Origin: Bacillus rubiinfantis
GTDB taxonomy: Bacteria; Bacillota; Bacilli; Bacillales; Cytobacillaceae
DNA: 64,000 nt
Assembly: GCA_000752035.1 (NCBI GenBank)
Contig: CCFE01000018.1
Coordinates: forward strand, 310,001-374,000
Direction of reading: 5' to 3'
Every line of letters begins with the position of its first letter. Positions within the stretch are counted from its first letter, which is position 1. Position numbers and translations under genes: made by a program. Below the pieces are notes generated by a model, which was given only the letters and a program-made list of their open reading frames with translations, had not been told where the DNA came from and made no database searches. Positions 47,394 through 55,911 of this stretch are shown piece after piece.

Positions 47394-48590
47394 ATGAAAA
47401 AAGCTTCTGGAACTTTTGTAGCCGTACAGGGGACAAGTTTACTTAAAGCCGCAGCTATGCTCATTCTGTTTATACTATTGATTTTTTCTATTAGTGGATT
47501 GTTAACCTCGTTAAAGCCACAATATAGAATTTCATCAACTTCTGTTAATCATGCTGCAACAAATGTCAATGGTGAATTGCTTTATCAATTAATGGGCTGG
47601 GAAAATCATCATTTTTTGACAGTTAAGCATGAAGCTGATGTTCCAACATTAACTAATATCGTGTTTAAACTGGCTAGTAATATTAATTTAGACGATCCGC
47701 GCAGTTTGCTCGGTCGGGAACTGCCTGGATTTTTTCAGTTTGATGGCCAAATTCTTGTGGCTGGAGAAGGGACTAATTATACAAATATGCCAATGGAATC
47801 CGCACCGCCAATTAAAATAATGAAAGCGGAGCGTGAGGCAGCTTTACAGAACTTAGAGGATTTAGAAAAAACTTCGGATCAGCAATCTTCACCTGTACCA
47901 AAGCAAACGACAGGGAAGCGTAAAGTTGTCTACCTGTATTTCACGCATAACCGTGAATCATACTTGCCTTATTTAAAAGGTGTTACTAACCCCGATTTGG
48001 CTCAGCATTCGAAAATTAATGTGACAAATATCGGTGACCAATTAAAATCTAGTCTCGAAAATAGAGGAATTGGTACCTATGTAGATAGGACCGATATTCA
48101 AGGCAACCTAAACAAAAAGGGTTGGAAATTTGCCCGCTCCTATCAGGAATCACGAACCGTTGTCGAAGCGGCAATGTCATCAAACCGTGACCTTCACTAT
48201 TTTATTGACATTCATCGCGATTCACAAAGAAAACAGGTAACAACCGCTGAAATTAATGGAAAAAAATATGCTAAACTAGCATTTATTATCGGAGGTAAGA
48301 ATCCGAATTATGAAAAAAATGTAAGATTAGCCAAGGAATTACATGACCGTTTGCAAAGTAAATATAAAGGGTTAAGTCGAGGGATAATGGTTAAACAGGA
48401 TCCAGGATCTAATGGCATCTACAATCAAAATCTTTCAAGTAATTCCATATTAATTGAATTTGGCGGTGTCGATAATACATTTGAAGAATTAAACCGTTCT
48501 GCCGACGCTCTTGCCGATGTCTTTAGCGACTACTACTGGCAGGCTGAGAAGGTTAATAAGGATACTGATGACTCAAAAAATAAACAATAG
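47394..48590 (+). CDS. spoIIP: Stage II sporulation protein P
   Basis: A 398-residue membrane-anchored cell wall hydrolase of the DMP engulfment complex (SpoIID-M-P), cutting peptide stems by amidase and endopeptidase action. There is one transmembrane helix near residues 21-41 (AAAMLILFILLIFSISG). The catalytic domain carries VVYLYFTHNRESYLPYL, HYFIDIHRDSQRK and SILIEFGGVDNTFEEL, with the His/Glu zinc ligands. The start is ATG 47394 after GAGGTGG; the ORF opens 15 bp earlier without a site. It lies between gpr and yqxA as in B. subtilis. Confidence 0.95.
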   Translation: MKKASGTFVAVQGTSLLKAAAMLILFILLIFSISGLLTSLKPQYRISSTSVNHAATNVNGELLYQLMGWENHHFLTVKHEADVPTLTNIVFKLASNINLDDPRSLLGRELPGFFQFDGQILVAGEGTNYTNMPMESAPPIKIMKAEREAALQNLEDLEKTSDQQSSPVPKQTTGKRKVVYLYFTHNRESYLPYLKGVTNPDLAQHSKINVTNIGDQLKSSLENRGIGTYVDRTDIQGNLNKKGWKFARSYQESRTVVEAAMSSNRDLHYFIDIHRDSQRKQVTTAEINGKKYAKLAFIIGGKNPNYEKNVRLAKELHDRLQSKYKGLSRGIMVKQDPGSNGIYNQNLSSNSILIEFGGVDNTFEELNRSADALADVFSDYYWQAEKVNKDTDDSKNKQ

Positions 48591-48612
48591 AGCAAGGGAA
48601 GTTTAGTGAGTA

Positions 48613-48942
48613 ATGAAAATATTTATGGTAAAAAGCTTGCTAATAGTGTCATTAATGTTTATCTCTGTCCTAACTGGAATGGAATTGGCGAATAATGGTA
48701 TTCATAAAATGAAGGGGTATGACGATCCGAATTTTCAAAATGCGGTTTCGATTGCTGACAGTGAAAAGGATTTTAATGCAACATTTCTTGGCAATGACAT
48801 ATCAAGTCATGATATTGAGGCTAAAAAGCGAAAGCTGGAAGAGATGAGTGCATATAATTTCTTTTCATCAATGGGTAAGAAAATGTCTGAAGGCTTGACG
48901 AATGGCTCTAAAAAACTGATACGCACGTTCATAGATGAATGA
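48613..48942 (+). CDS. yqxA: YqxA/DUF3679 membrane protein
   Basis: A 109-residue protein with an N-terminal hydrophobic segment (VKSLLIVSLMFISVLTGMELA) that may be a membrane anchor or signal sequence, then a charged region without known motifs. It matches the YqxA family encoded between spoIIP and lepA. ATG 48613 follows spoIIP by 22 bp with AAGGGAAG upstream. A sporulation role is inferred from position alone. Its stop codon adjoins the terminator. Confidence 0.85.
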   Translation: MKIFMVKSLLIVSLMFISVLTGMELANNGIHKMKGYDDPNFQNAVSIADSEKDFNATFLGNDISSHDIEAKKRKLEEMSAYNFFSSMGKKMSEGLTNGSKKLIRTFIDE

Positions 48943-48978
48943 ATAGCGGCACCAAACTGGTGCCGCTATTTATATTTG
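48942..48978 (+). terminator. Terminator after yqxA
   Basis: AATAGCGGCACCA (48942-48954) and TGGTGCCGCTATT (48958-48970) form a perfect 13-bp stem, then TATATTT. Confidence 0.88.
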
Positions 48979-49004
48979 AATCTTATAAGTGGTGCTGATA
49001 TAAT
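48976..49004 (+). promoter_or_regulatory. SigA promoter of lepA
   Basis: TTGAAT (48976-48981), a 17-bp spacer and TATAAT (48999-49004). It begins at the tail of the yqxA terminator. Confidence 0.8.
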
Positions 49005-49047
49005 CAAAAATAGTTTACGTGTGGCGTATATAGTAGGAGTGAAATAC

Positions 49048-50883
49048 ATGAATAGAGAAGATAGACTAAAGCGGCAAGCCAAAATTAGAAATTTTTCAAT
49101 CATCGCTCATATCGATCATGGAAAATCAACATTAGCTGATCGGATTTTAGAGCAAACAAATGCCTTATCATCTCGTGAAATGAAGGACCAGCTCCTTGAT
49201 TCGATGGATTTGGAAAGGGAACGCGGGATTACGATTAAATTAAATGCTGTACAGTTGCGCTATCAGGCAAAAGATGGCGAAGAATATATCTTTCATTTAA
49301 TTGACACACCGGGACATGTTGACTTTACTTACGAGGTTTCTCGCAGTCTTGCTGCCTGTGAAGGGGCTATCTTAGTGGTTGATGCTGCTCAGGGGATTGA
49401 AGCGCAGACGTTAGCGAATGTGTACTTAGCGCTTGATAATGATCTTGAAATCTTACCGGTTATTAACAAAATTGATTTGCCAAGTGCAGACCCTGAGAGG
49501 GTGCGAAATGAGATTGAAGACGTAATTGGCTTAGATGCTTCGGAGGCAGTGCTGGCATCTGCGAAAGCAGGTATTGGAATTGAAGAGATTCTTGAACAGG
49601 TCGTAAAGACAGTCCCTGCTCCTACTGGTGATCCCGATGCTCCGTTAAAAGCTCTGATATTTGATTCTTTGTACGATGCTTATCGCGGTGTTATTGTATA
49701 TGTCCGAATTGTTGATGGAACAGTTAAAGTCGGCGATAAAATAAAAATGATGGCAACTGGGGCAGAATTTGAAGTAACAGAAGTGGGAGTCCATAACCCT
49801 AAAGCGGTTCCACAGGGCGAACTTACTGTCGGTGACGTCGGCTACTTGGCTGCATCAATTAAGCATGTAGGAGATACCCGTGTTGGGGATACCATTACAA
49901 ATGCAAAAAATGGTGCGACCGAGCCGCTTCCAGGTTACCGAAAGCTAAACCCAATGGTTTACTGCGGTATGTATCCAATTGACACAGCAAAATTTAATGA
50001 TCTCCGTGAAGCTCTTGAAAAATTGCAATTAAATGATTCAGCATTGCAATTCGAACCGGAAACTTCACAGGCATTAGGTTTTGGTTTCCGTTGTGGGTTT
50101 TTAGGCTTGCTTCACATGGAAATCATTCAGGAACGGATTGAACGCGAATTTAAAATTGATTTAATCACAACAGCACCAAGTGTTATCTACCATGTTTATA
50201 TGACAGATGGCACAGAAATGAACGTCGACAACCCTTCAAACATGCCGGATCCACAAAAGATTGATCGTATCGAAGAACCTTATGTTAAAGCAACGATGAT
50301 GTCTCCAAACGATTATGTTGGTGCGATTATGGAGCTTTGTCAACTAAAACGCGGAAATTTCATCGACATGCAATATATTGACGAAAATCGTGTTACGATT
50401 ATTTATGAGATACCATTATCGGAAATAGTTTATGATTTCTTTGATCAATTAAAATCTAGTACAAGGGGATATGCTTCCTTTGACTATGAATTAATCGGCT
50501 ATAAACCGTCAAAGCTGGTAAAAATGGATATTTTGTTAAATAACGAAAAAGTTGATGCATTAAGCTTTATTGTCCATCGGGATTTTGCCTACGATCGAGG
50601 GAAAGTCATCGTTGAAAAATTAAAAGAATTAATCCCAAGACAACAGTTTGAGGTACCTGTTCAAGCAGCTATTGGAACGAAGATTGTCGCCCGTTCAAGC
50701 ATTAAAGCAATGCGCAAAAACGTTTTGGCGAAATGTTATGGTGGGGACATTTCTCGTAAGCGAAAGCTTCTTGAAAAACAAAAAGAAGGTAAAAAGCGGA
50801 TGAAGCAAGTCGGCTCTGTCGAAGTTCCGCAAGAAGCCTTTATGGCCGTGTTAAAAATGGATGACAACAATCAGAAAAAATAA
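49048..50883 (+). CDS. lepA: Elongation factor 4 (LepA)
   Basis: A 611-residue translational GTPase. G1 is AHIDHGKST at residues 20-28, RERGITIKLNAV is G2, DTPGHVDFTYEV G3 and NKIDLPSA G4. EF-G-like domains III and V follow, then the LepA-specific C-terminal domain (SFIVHRDFAYDRGKVIVEKLKELIPRQQF). It acts on ribosomes in back-translocation or in 30S maturation. The start is ATG 49048 after TAGGAGTG; a frame from 48976 is longer but overlaps the promoter. A terminator follows. Confidence 0.97.
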   Translation: MNREDRLKRQAKIRNFSIIAHIDHGKSTLADRILEQTNALSSREMKDQLLDSMDLERERGITIKLNAVQLRYQAKDGEEYIFHLIDTPGHVDFTYEVSRSLAACEGAILVVDAAQGIEAQTLANVYLALDNDLEILPVINKIDLPSADPERVRNEIEDVIGLDASEAVLASAKAGIGIEEILEQVVKTVPAPTGDPDAPLKALIFDSLYDAYRGVIVYVRIVDGTVKVGDKIKMMATGAEFEVTEVGVHNPKAVPQGELTVGDVGYLAASIKHVGDTRVGDTITNAKNGATEPLPGYRKLNPMVYCGMYPIDTAKFNDLREALEKLQLNDSALQFEPETSQALGFGFRCGFLGLLHMEIIQERIEREFKIDLITTAPSVIYHVYMTDGTEMNVDNPSNMPDPQKIDRIEEPYVKATMMSPNDYVGAIMELCQLKRGNFIDMQYIDENRVTIIYEIPLSEIVYDFFDQLKSSTRGYASFDYELIGYKPSKLVKMDILLNNEKVDALSFIVHRDFAYDRGKVIVEKLKELIPRQQFEVPVQAAIGTKIVARSSIKAMRKNVLAKCYGGDISRKRKLLEKQKEGKKRMKQVGSVEVPQEAFMAVLKMDDNNQKK

Positions 50884-50891
50884 GTGTAAAG

Positions 50892-50932
50892 GAGGTTGGA
50901 CTAACCAGCAGGTGAATCTAACCTCTTTTTAA
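50892..50932 (+). terminator. Terminator after lepA
   Basis: GAGGTTGGA (50892-50900) pairs with TCTAACCTC (50917-50925) with one G-U pair, then TTTTT. Confidence 0.8.
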
Positions 50933-50953
50933 TTCAATATGGAAGTGAAACTA

Positions 50954-52099
50954 ATGATTAAAGCAGCCTATTTGCATATCCCATTTTGTGAACATATTTG
51001 TTACTATTGCGATTTTAATAAAGTCTTCTTAAAAGGTCAGCCAGTGGATGACTATCTAAAGGGATTAGAGCAAGAAATGCGCTTAACCTTAACGCAGCAT
51101 CCTATCGAGGAGAAACTAGAAACCATCTTTGTTGGCGGCGGCACGCCAACCTCACTAAATGAACAGCAGCTAGAACAGCTTTGTGAAAGCATCAACAACT
51201 ATCTTCCACTTGTAGCCAATGGCGAATTTACTTTTGAAGCTAATCCAGGGGATTTATCAAAAGAAAAATTACAAATATTAAAGGATGCCGGAGTTAATCG
51301 AATAAGCCTGGGTGTGCAAACCTTTGACGATGAACTGCTAAAAAAAATTGGTCGGGTTCACCGTGCGAAGGATGTATATGCGTCATTAGAAACTATTCGT
51401 TCTGTTGGTTTTGAGAATATTAGTATAGATTTAATTTACAGTCTGCCAACGCAAACGCTTGCGGATTTTCAAAAAACGTTAACGACTGCGTTATCGCTAC
51501 AGTTGCCGCATTATTCAGCCTATTCTTTGATTATTGAACCGAAAACTGTCTTTTACAATTTATTTAAGAAGGGGAAACTGCCGACCCCAGGAGAAGACAT
51601 TGAGGCATATATGTATGAGTTATTAATGGAGGAAATGGCTAAACATGGGCTCTGTCATTATGAAATTAGTAATTTTTCGCTAACTGGATATGAAAGTCGT
51701 CATAACTTAACGTATTGGGATAACGAACCTTATTATGGTTTTGGGGCTGGTGCTCATAGTTATTTAGATGGGGTTAGACGGTCGAATATCGGGCCGCTAA
51801 AGAAATATCTTGAGCAAATTAATCGTGGTATCCTGCCTGTACAAGAATACCACACTGTCTCGATTTCAGAACAAATGGAGGAAGAAATGTTCTTAGGTCT
51901 GCGAAAAATTGCGGGAGTATCATTATCGAGATTCCAGGAAAAATTTAACCAAAACCTCATACAAATATTTTCTGCTGAGATAAAGGAGTTAACGGCAAAA
52001 AAATGGATAGAAGTGAACGATGATAATATATATTTAACAAAGCAGGGGCGTCTTTTAGGAAATGAAGTTTTCCAAATGTTTTTAGGTGTGTTTGATTGA
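50954..52099 (+). CDS. hemW: Radical SAM protein HemW (heme chaperone, formerly HemN-like)
   Basis: A 381-residue radical SAM protein. The Fe-S cluster motif is CEHICYYC (C12, C16, C19) right after the N-terminus AAYLHIPF, followed by VGGGTPTSL. HemW lacks the extra N-terminal Cys-rich part of true coproporphyrinogen dehydrogenase HemN and instead binds heme. The start is ATG 50954 after GGAAGTG; the upstream ATG 50939 has no site. It lies between lepA and the heat-shock operon as in B. subtilis. Confidence 0.92.
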   Translation: MIKAAYLHIPFCEHICYYCDFNKVFLKGQPVDDYLKGLEQEMRLTLTQHPIEEKLETIFVGGGTPTSLNEQQLEQLCESINNYLPLVANGEFTFEANPGDLSKEKLQILKDAGVNRISLGVQTFDDELLKKIGRVHRAKDVYASLETIRSVGFENISIDLIYSLPTQTLADFQKTLTTALSLQLPHYSAYSLIIEPKTVFYNLFKKGKLPTPGEDIEAYMYELLMEEMAKHGLCHYEISNFSLTGYESRHNLTYWDNEPYYGFGAGAHSYLDGVRRSNIGPLKKYLEQINRGILPVQEYHTVSISEQMEEEMFLGLRKIAGVSLSRFQEKFNQNLIQIFSAEIKELTAKKWIEVNDDNIYLTKQGRLLGNEVFQMFLGVFD

Positions 52100-52123
52100 C
52101 ACCATCCACCCTTTTTTGATAAT
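52096..52123 (+). promoter_or_regulatory. SigA promoter of the hrcA-dnaK operon
   Basis: TTGACA (52096-52101), 16 bp, GATAAT (52118-52123). The CIRCE element starts 12 bp downstream, so HrcA would cover the transcript start. Confidence 0.7.
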
Positions 52124-52135
52124 TTATTAATATAA

Positions 52136-52162
52136 TTAGCACTCGAGTTAGATGAGTGCTAA
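52136..52162. promoter_or_regulatory. CIRCE operator (HrcA-binding site)
   Basis: A perfect consensus: TTAGCACTC (52136-52144), nine spacer bases, GAGTGCTAA (52154-52162). HrcA binds it to repress the operon, with release on heat shock. Confidence 0.98.
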
Positions 52163-52174
52163 CAGAGGTGATGA

Positions 52175-53209
52175 ATGTTGTTAACAGATCGTCAATTGTT
52201 AATTCTTCAGGTGATTGTTGATGACTTTATTCGTTTTGCCCAGCCAGTTGGTTCAAGAAGTCTGTCTAAGAAAGATGGAATTACCTTCAGTTCAGCAACC
52301 ATTCGTAATGAAATGGCTGACTTAGAGGAAATGGGCTTTATCGAAAAAACCCATACTTCTTCCGGCAGAATCCCATCTGAAAAAGGGTACCGCTATTATG
52401 TGGACCATATGCTTTCACCTCAAAGTTTAACTCAGCGGGACATTTCAGTAATTAAGTCAATTTTTGCTGAGAAGATTTTTGAATTTGAAAAAATTATTCA
52501 ACGGTCTGCTAGTATTTTATCAGATTTAACCAGTTACACCTCGATTGTCCTTGGTCCAGCTGTAAGTGTTAACAAATTAAAGAAAATTCAAATTATCCCT
52601 TTGAACAAAGAAACAGCTGTTGCCATATTTGTTACAGACACAGGTCATGTTGAGAATAGAATGTTTTCTATACCTTCTTCAATTCAAGCCGAGGATATTG
52701 AAAAAACAGTTAACATCCTTAATGAACGGTTAAATGGTGTTCCGCTTGAGGATTTAAATGATAAAATTTATAAGGAAGTTGCTGTACTGCTGAGACAGCA
52801 TATTCAAAACTATGATTTAATGCTGCATACCCTAGCACAAGTTGTAAAACTGCCAATTACGGAGAAATTATTCTTTGGTGGAAAAACCAATATGCTAAGT
52901 CAACCTGAATTTCATGATATTGAAAAAATCCGCGACTTAATGACGATGATTGATCAGGTAGATTGGATTACTAGTATTATAAAAAATAATTCTAAAAGCA
53001 TTCATGTCAAAATTGGCAGTGAAAATAACAATAAAATCATGGAAGAATGCAGTTTAATAACAGCTGCCTATTCAATTGGCAACGAGAATGTTGGCTCCAT
53101 TGCGATTCTTGGTCCGACAAGGATGGAATATTCACGAGTTATCAGTCTGCTGCAATTTTTTAGCGGAGGCTTAACAGCCGCATTGACCAGGCTGTATCAA
53201 AATAATTAG
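52175..53209 (+). CDS. hrcA: Heat-inducible transcription repressor HrcA
   Basis: A 344-residue repressor of class I heat-shock genes. The N-terminal winged helix (LLTDRQLLILQVIVDDFIRFAQPVGSRSLSKK, then SSATIRNEMADLEEMGFIEKTHTSSGRIPSEKGYRYYVD) is followed by the GAF-like and dimerisation domains. HrcA needs GroEL to stay active, which links it to folding load. ATG 52175 follows AGAGGTG. It represses its own operon at the CIRCE site upstream. Confidence 0.98.
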   Translation: MLLTDRQLLILQVIVDDFIRFAQPVGSRSLSKKDGITFSSATIRNEMADLEEMGFIEKTHTSSGRIPSEKGYRYYVDHMLSPQSLTQRDISVIKSIFAEKIFEFEKIIQRSASILSDLTSYTSIVLGPAVSVNKLKKIQIIPLNKETAVAIFVTDTGHVENRMFSIPSSIQAEDIEKTVNILNERLNGVPLEDLNDKIYKEVAVLLRQHIQNYDLMLHTLAQVVKLPITEKLFFGGKTNMLSQPEFHDIEKIRDLMTMIDQVDWITSIIKNNSKSIHVKIGSENNNKIMEECSLITAAYSIGNENVGSIAILGPTRMEYSRVISLLQFFSGGLTAALTRLYQNN

Positions 53210-53225
53210 CTCTGGTAATATTGAG

Positions 53226-53260
53226 TAAGGGTGAATCATAATTGTTTCGCCCCCTTAATG
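53226..53260 (+). other. Hairpin between hrcA and grpE
   Basis: TAAGGGTGAA and TTTCGCCCCCTTA pair imperfectly (TAAGGG with CCCTTA, then an internal loop). No T-run follows, so this is not a terminator. In B. subtilis the dnaK operon mRNA is processed after hrcA; this hairpin may do the same job. Confidence 0.4.
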
Positions 53261-53310
53261 ATGAATAGTAATATTTATTTATAGTTAACCCTTTAAGGGA
53301 GGTGATCAAG

Positions 53311-53910
53311 TTGACGAAAGAGAAAGATCAGAATCTACATCAAGATGAAATATTAATGGAAACAGAGAATGATAACAATCCTCAATCTGCTGCAGAAGAA
53401 GTGACGACTCAGGAAATCAATGTGGAAGAAGTTAATTCCGCTGATACCACAGAAGAACTGCAAGCAGAGATTAAAGACCTAAAGACCAAGCTTGAGGAAG
53501 CTGATAATCGCTACCTCCGTCTTCAGGCTGATTTCGATAATTTCCGCCGGCGCACCCGCCTTGACCAAGAGGCAAGCGAAAAGTACCGAGCACAAAGTAT
53601 AGCAACAGATTTATTATCTGTATTAGATAATTTTGAAAGAGCACTGCAAATTGAAACAGATAATGAACAAACCAAATCATTGCTTCAAGGAATGCAAATG
53701 GTTTACCGCGGCTTGCTAGATGCCTTAAAAAAGGAAGGCGTGGAACCAATTGAAGCAGTAGGAGTGGAATTTGACCCTCACAGGCATCATGCAGTCATGC
53801 AGGGGAATGATGAAAACTTTGGTGCTGGAGTGGTTATTGAGGAATTCCAAAAGGGTTATTTATTAAAGGATCGAGTGATTCGACCTTCTATGGTTAAAGT
53901 AAATCAGTAA
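53311..53910 (+). CDS. grpE: Nucleotide exchange factor GrpE
   Basis: A 199-residue homodimeric cochaperone that releases ADP from DnaK. An acidic, disordered N-terminus (residues 1-50) precedes the long coiled coil (ELQAEIKDLKTKLEEADNRYLRLQADFDNFRRR) and the beta-wing domain ending KGYLLKDRVIRPSMVKVNQ. The start is taken as TTG 53311 with AAGGGAGGTG at 53295-53304; a GTG at 53302 lies inside that site. dnaK starts 28 bp after the stop. Confidence 0.97.
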   Translation: MTKEKDQNLHQDEILMETENDNNPQSAAEEVTTQEINVEEVNSADTTEELQAEIKDLKTKLEEADNRYLRLQADFDNFRRRTRLDQEASEKYRAQSIATDLLSVLDNFERALQIETDNEQTKSLLQGMQMVYRGLLDALKKEGVEPIEAVGVEFDPHRHHAVMQGNDENFGAGVVIEEFQKGYLLKDRVIRPSMVKVNQ

Positions 53911-53938
53911 ACTACATACTTTTAAGGAGGAAAAGGGA

Positions 53939-55774
53939 ATGAGCAAAATAATTGGTATTGACCTTGGTACAACAAACTCCTGTGTGGCTGTACTTGAGGG
54001 TGGTGAACCAAAGGTAATCCCAAACCCTGAGGGTAATCGCACGACTCCATCTGTTGTTGCTTTCAAAAATGGGGAGCGTCAAGTGGGGGAAGTGGCGAAA
54101 CGTCAGGCGATTACGAACCCAAACACGGTTATTTCTATTAAGCGCCATATGGGCACTTCACATAAGGTTGAAATTGAGGGAAAACAATATACACCTCAAG
54201 AAATGTCGGCTATCATTCTGCAATATTTAAAAACTTATGCAGAAGATTATCTTGGTGAACCAGTAACGAAGGCAGTTATTACTGTACCAGCTTACTTTAA
54301 TGATGCAGAACGACAAGCTACAAAGGATGCCGGTAAAATTGCTGGTTTGGAAGTAGAACGGATTATTAACGAACCAACGGCTGCTGCACTTGCTTATGGT
54401 CTTGATAAGACTGACCAAGATCAAACAATTCTTGTTTACGACCTTGGCGGCGGTACTTTCGACGTATCCATTCTTGAACTTGGTGATGGTGTATTTGAAG
54501 TAAAAGCAACGGCTGGTGATAATCGTCTTGGCGGTGATGACTTTGACCAAGTTATCATCGACTATCTTGTGAACGAGTTTAAAAAAGAACAGGGAATTGA
54601 CCTTTCTCAAGATAAAATGGCAATACAACGTCTAAAGGATGCCGCCGAGAAAGCGAAAAAAGACCTTTCCGGCGTGTCTTCAACGCAGATTTCTTTACCA
54701 TTTATTACAGCCGGCCCTGCAGGTCCGCTTCACCTTGATGTGACGTTAACAAGAGCAAAATTTGATGAATTAACAGCTCATCTTGTTGAAAGAACAATGG
54801 GACCAACACGCCAGGCATTAAGTGATGCCGGCCTAACTCCTGCTGAGATTGATAAAGTGATTTTAGTTGGCGGTTCAACACGAATCCCAGCTGTCCAAGA
54901 GGCAATAAAGAAAGCAACTGGTAAAGAACCTCATCGTGGCGTTAACCCTGATGAAGTTGTTGCCATGGGTGCAGCAATTCAGGGCGGTGTCATCACTGGG
55001 GATGTGAAAGATGTCGTTTTACTGGATGTTACTCCGCTATCGCTTGGTATTGAAACAATGGGCGGTGTATTTACAAAGTTAATCGAGCGCAACACGACGA
55101 TTCCAACATCGAAATCACAGGTGTTCTCAACCGCTGCTGATAATCAAACCGCTGTTGATATTCATGTTCTCCAAGGAGAGCGTCCGATGGCTGCGGATAA
55201 TAAGACATTAGGTCGCTTCCAATTAGCTGATATTCCTCCTGCACCAAGAGGAATTCCACAAATTGAAGTAACCTTTGATATTGATAAAAATGGTATTGTA
55301 AATGTTCGGGCGAAAGACCTTGGTACAAACAAGGAACAGCAAATTACCATTAAATCATCAACTGGCTTATCTGACGAAGAAATTCAAAAAATGGTTAGAG
55401 AAGCAGAAGATAATGCTGATGCAGATAAAAAGCGTAAAGAGGAAGTTGAGCTTCGCAATGAGGCAGATCAGCTAGTTTTCACAACTGAAAAGACCTTGAA
55501 AGAACTTGAAGGTAAAGTAGACGCAGCTGATGTTGCCAAAGCAAATGAAGCCAAAGACGCGTTAAAACAAGCGATTGAGAATAACAATCTTGACGAAATT
55601 CGTACGAAAAAGGATACCTTGCAGCAAATTGTTCAAGATTTATCGGTTAAACTTTACCAACAGGCACAGCAACAGGCTGGTCCACAGCAAGGTGCAGAAG
55701 GTGCTGCTACTAATGCAGGTAAAGATGATAACGTCGTTGATGCAGAGTTTGAAGAAGTAAAGGACGATAAATAG
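53939..55774 (+). CDS. dnaK: Molecular chaperone DnaK (Hsp70)
   Basis: A 611-residue Hsp70. The ATPase domain begins IIGIDLGTTNSCVAV and contains VYDLGGGTFDVSIL and VGGSTRIPAVQE. The substrate-binding domain follows (DVTPLSLGIETMGGVFTKLIERNTTIP), then the helical lid and a Gln/Ala-rich tail ending in DNVVDAEFEEVKDDK, the usual EEVKDDK-type end. ATG 53939 follows AAGGAGG. Works with DnaJ and GrpE, all encoded in this operon. Confidence 0.99.
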   Translation: MSKIIGIDLGTTNSCVAVLEGGEPKVIPNPEGNRTTPSVVAFKNGERQVGEVAKRQAITNPNTVISIKRHMGTSHKVEIEGKQYTPQEMSAIILQYLKTYAEDYLGEPVTKAVITVPAYFNDAERQATKDAGKIAGLEVERIINEPTAAALAYGLDKTDQDQTILVYDLGGGTFDVSILELGDGVFEVKATAGDNRLGGDDFDQVIIDYLVNEFKKEQGIDLSQDKMAIQRLKDAAEKAKKDLSGVSSTQISLPFITAGPAGPLHLDVTLTRAKFDELTAHLVERTMGPTRQALSDAGLTPAEIDKVILVGGSTRIPAVQEAIKKATGKEPHRGVNPDEVVAMGAAIQGGVITGDVKDVVLLDVTPLSLGIETMGGVFTKLIERNTTIPTSKSQVFSTAADNQTAVDIHVLQGERPMAADNKTLGRFQLADIPPAPRGIPQIEVTFDIDKNGIVNVRAKDLGTNKEQQITIKSSTGLSDEEIQKMVREAEDNADADKKRKEEVELRNEADQLVFTTEKTLKELEGKVDAADVAKANEAKDALKQAIENNNLDEIRTKKDTLQQIVQDLSVKLYQQAQQQAGPQQGAEGAATNAGKDDNVVDAEFEEVKDDK

Positions 55775-55795
55775 GAAACCGACTCTAAGTGCGTG

Positions 55796-55833
55796 AAAAA
55801 GTCAAAGTCAGACTCCTCGACTTTGGCTTTTTC
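55796..55833 (+). terminator. Terminator between dnaK and dnaJ
   Basis: AAAAAGTCAAAGTC pairs with GACTTTGGCTTTTT with one G-U pair. It would cut off part of the transcription into dnaJ, which has its own promoter. Confidence 0.82.
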
Positions 55834-55848
55834 TATGGTTGGTTTTTA

Positions 55849-55878
55849 TTGCAATTCCCTTCTTCAGGGTGGTAAAAT
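55849..55878 (+). promoter_or_regulatory. Internal promoter of dnaJ
   Basis: TTGCAA (55849-55854), 18 bp, and an extended -10 TGGTAAAAT (55870-55878). Confidence 0.65.
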
Positions 55879-55911
55879 AATCTTTATGTGACAGATTCGG
55901 GAGTGGTAATC

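Noticed and set aside
54227..54628. A 133-codon minus-strand ORF inside dnaK
   Set aside because: Shadow of the dnaK frame; low-complexity, Lys/Asn-rich translation.
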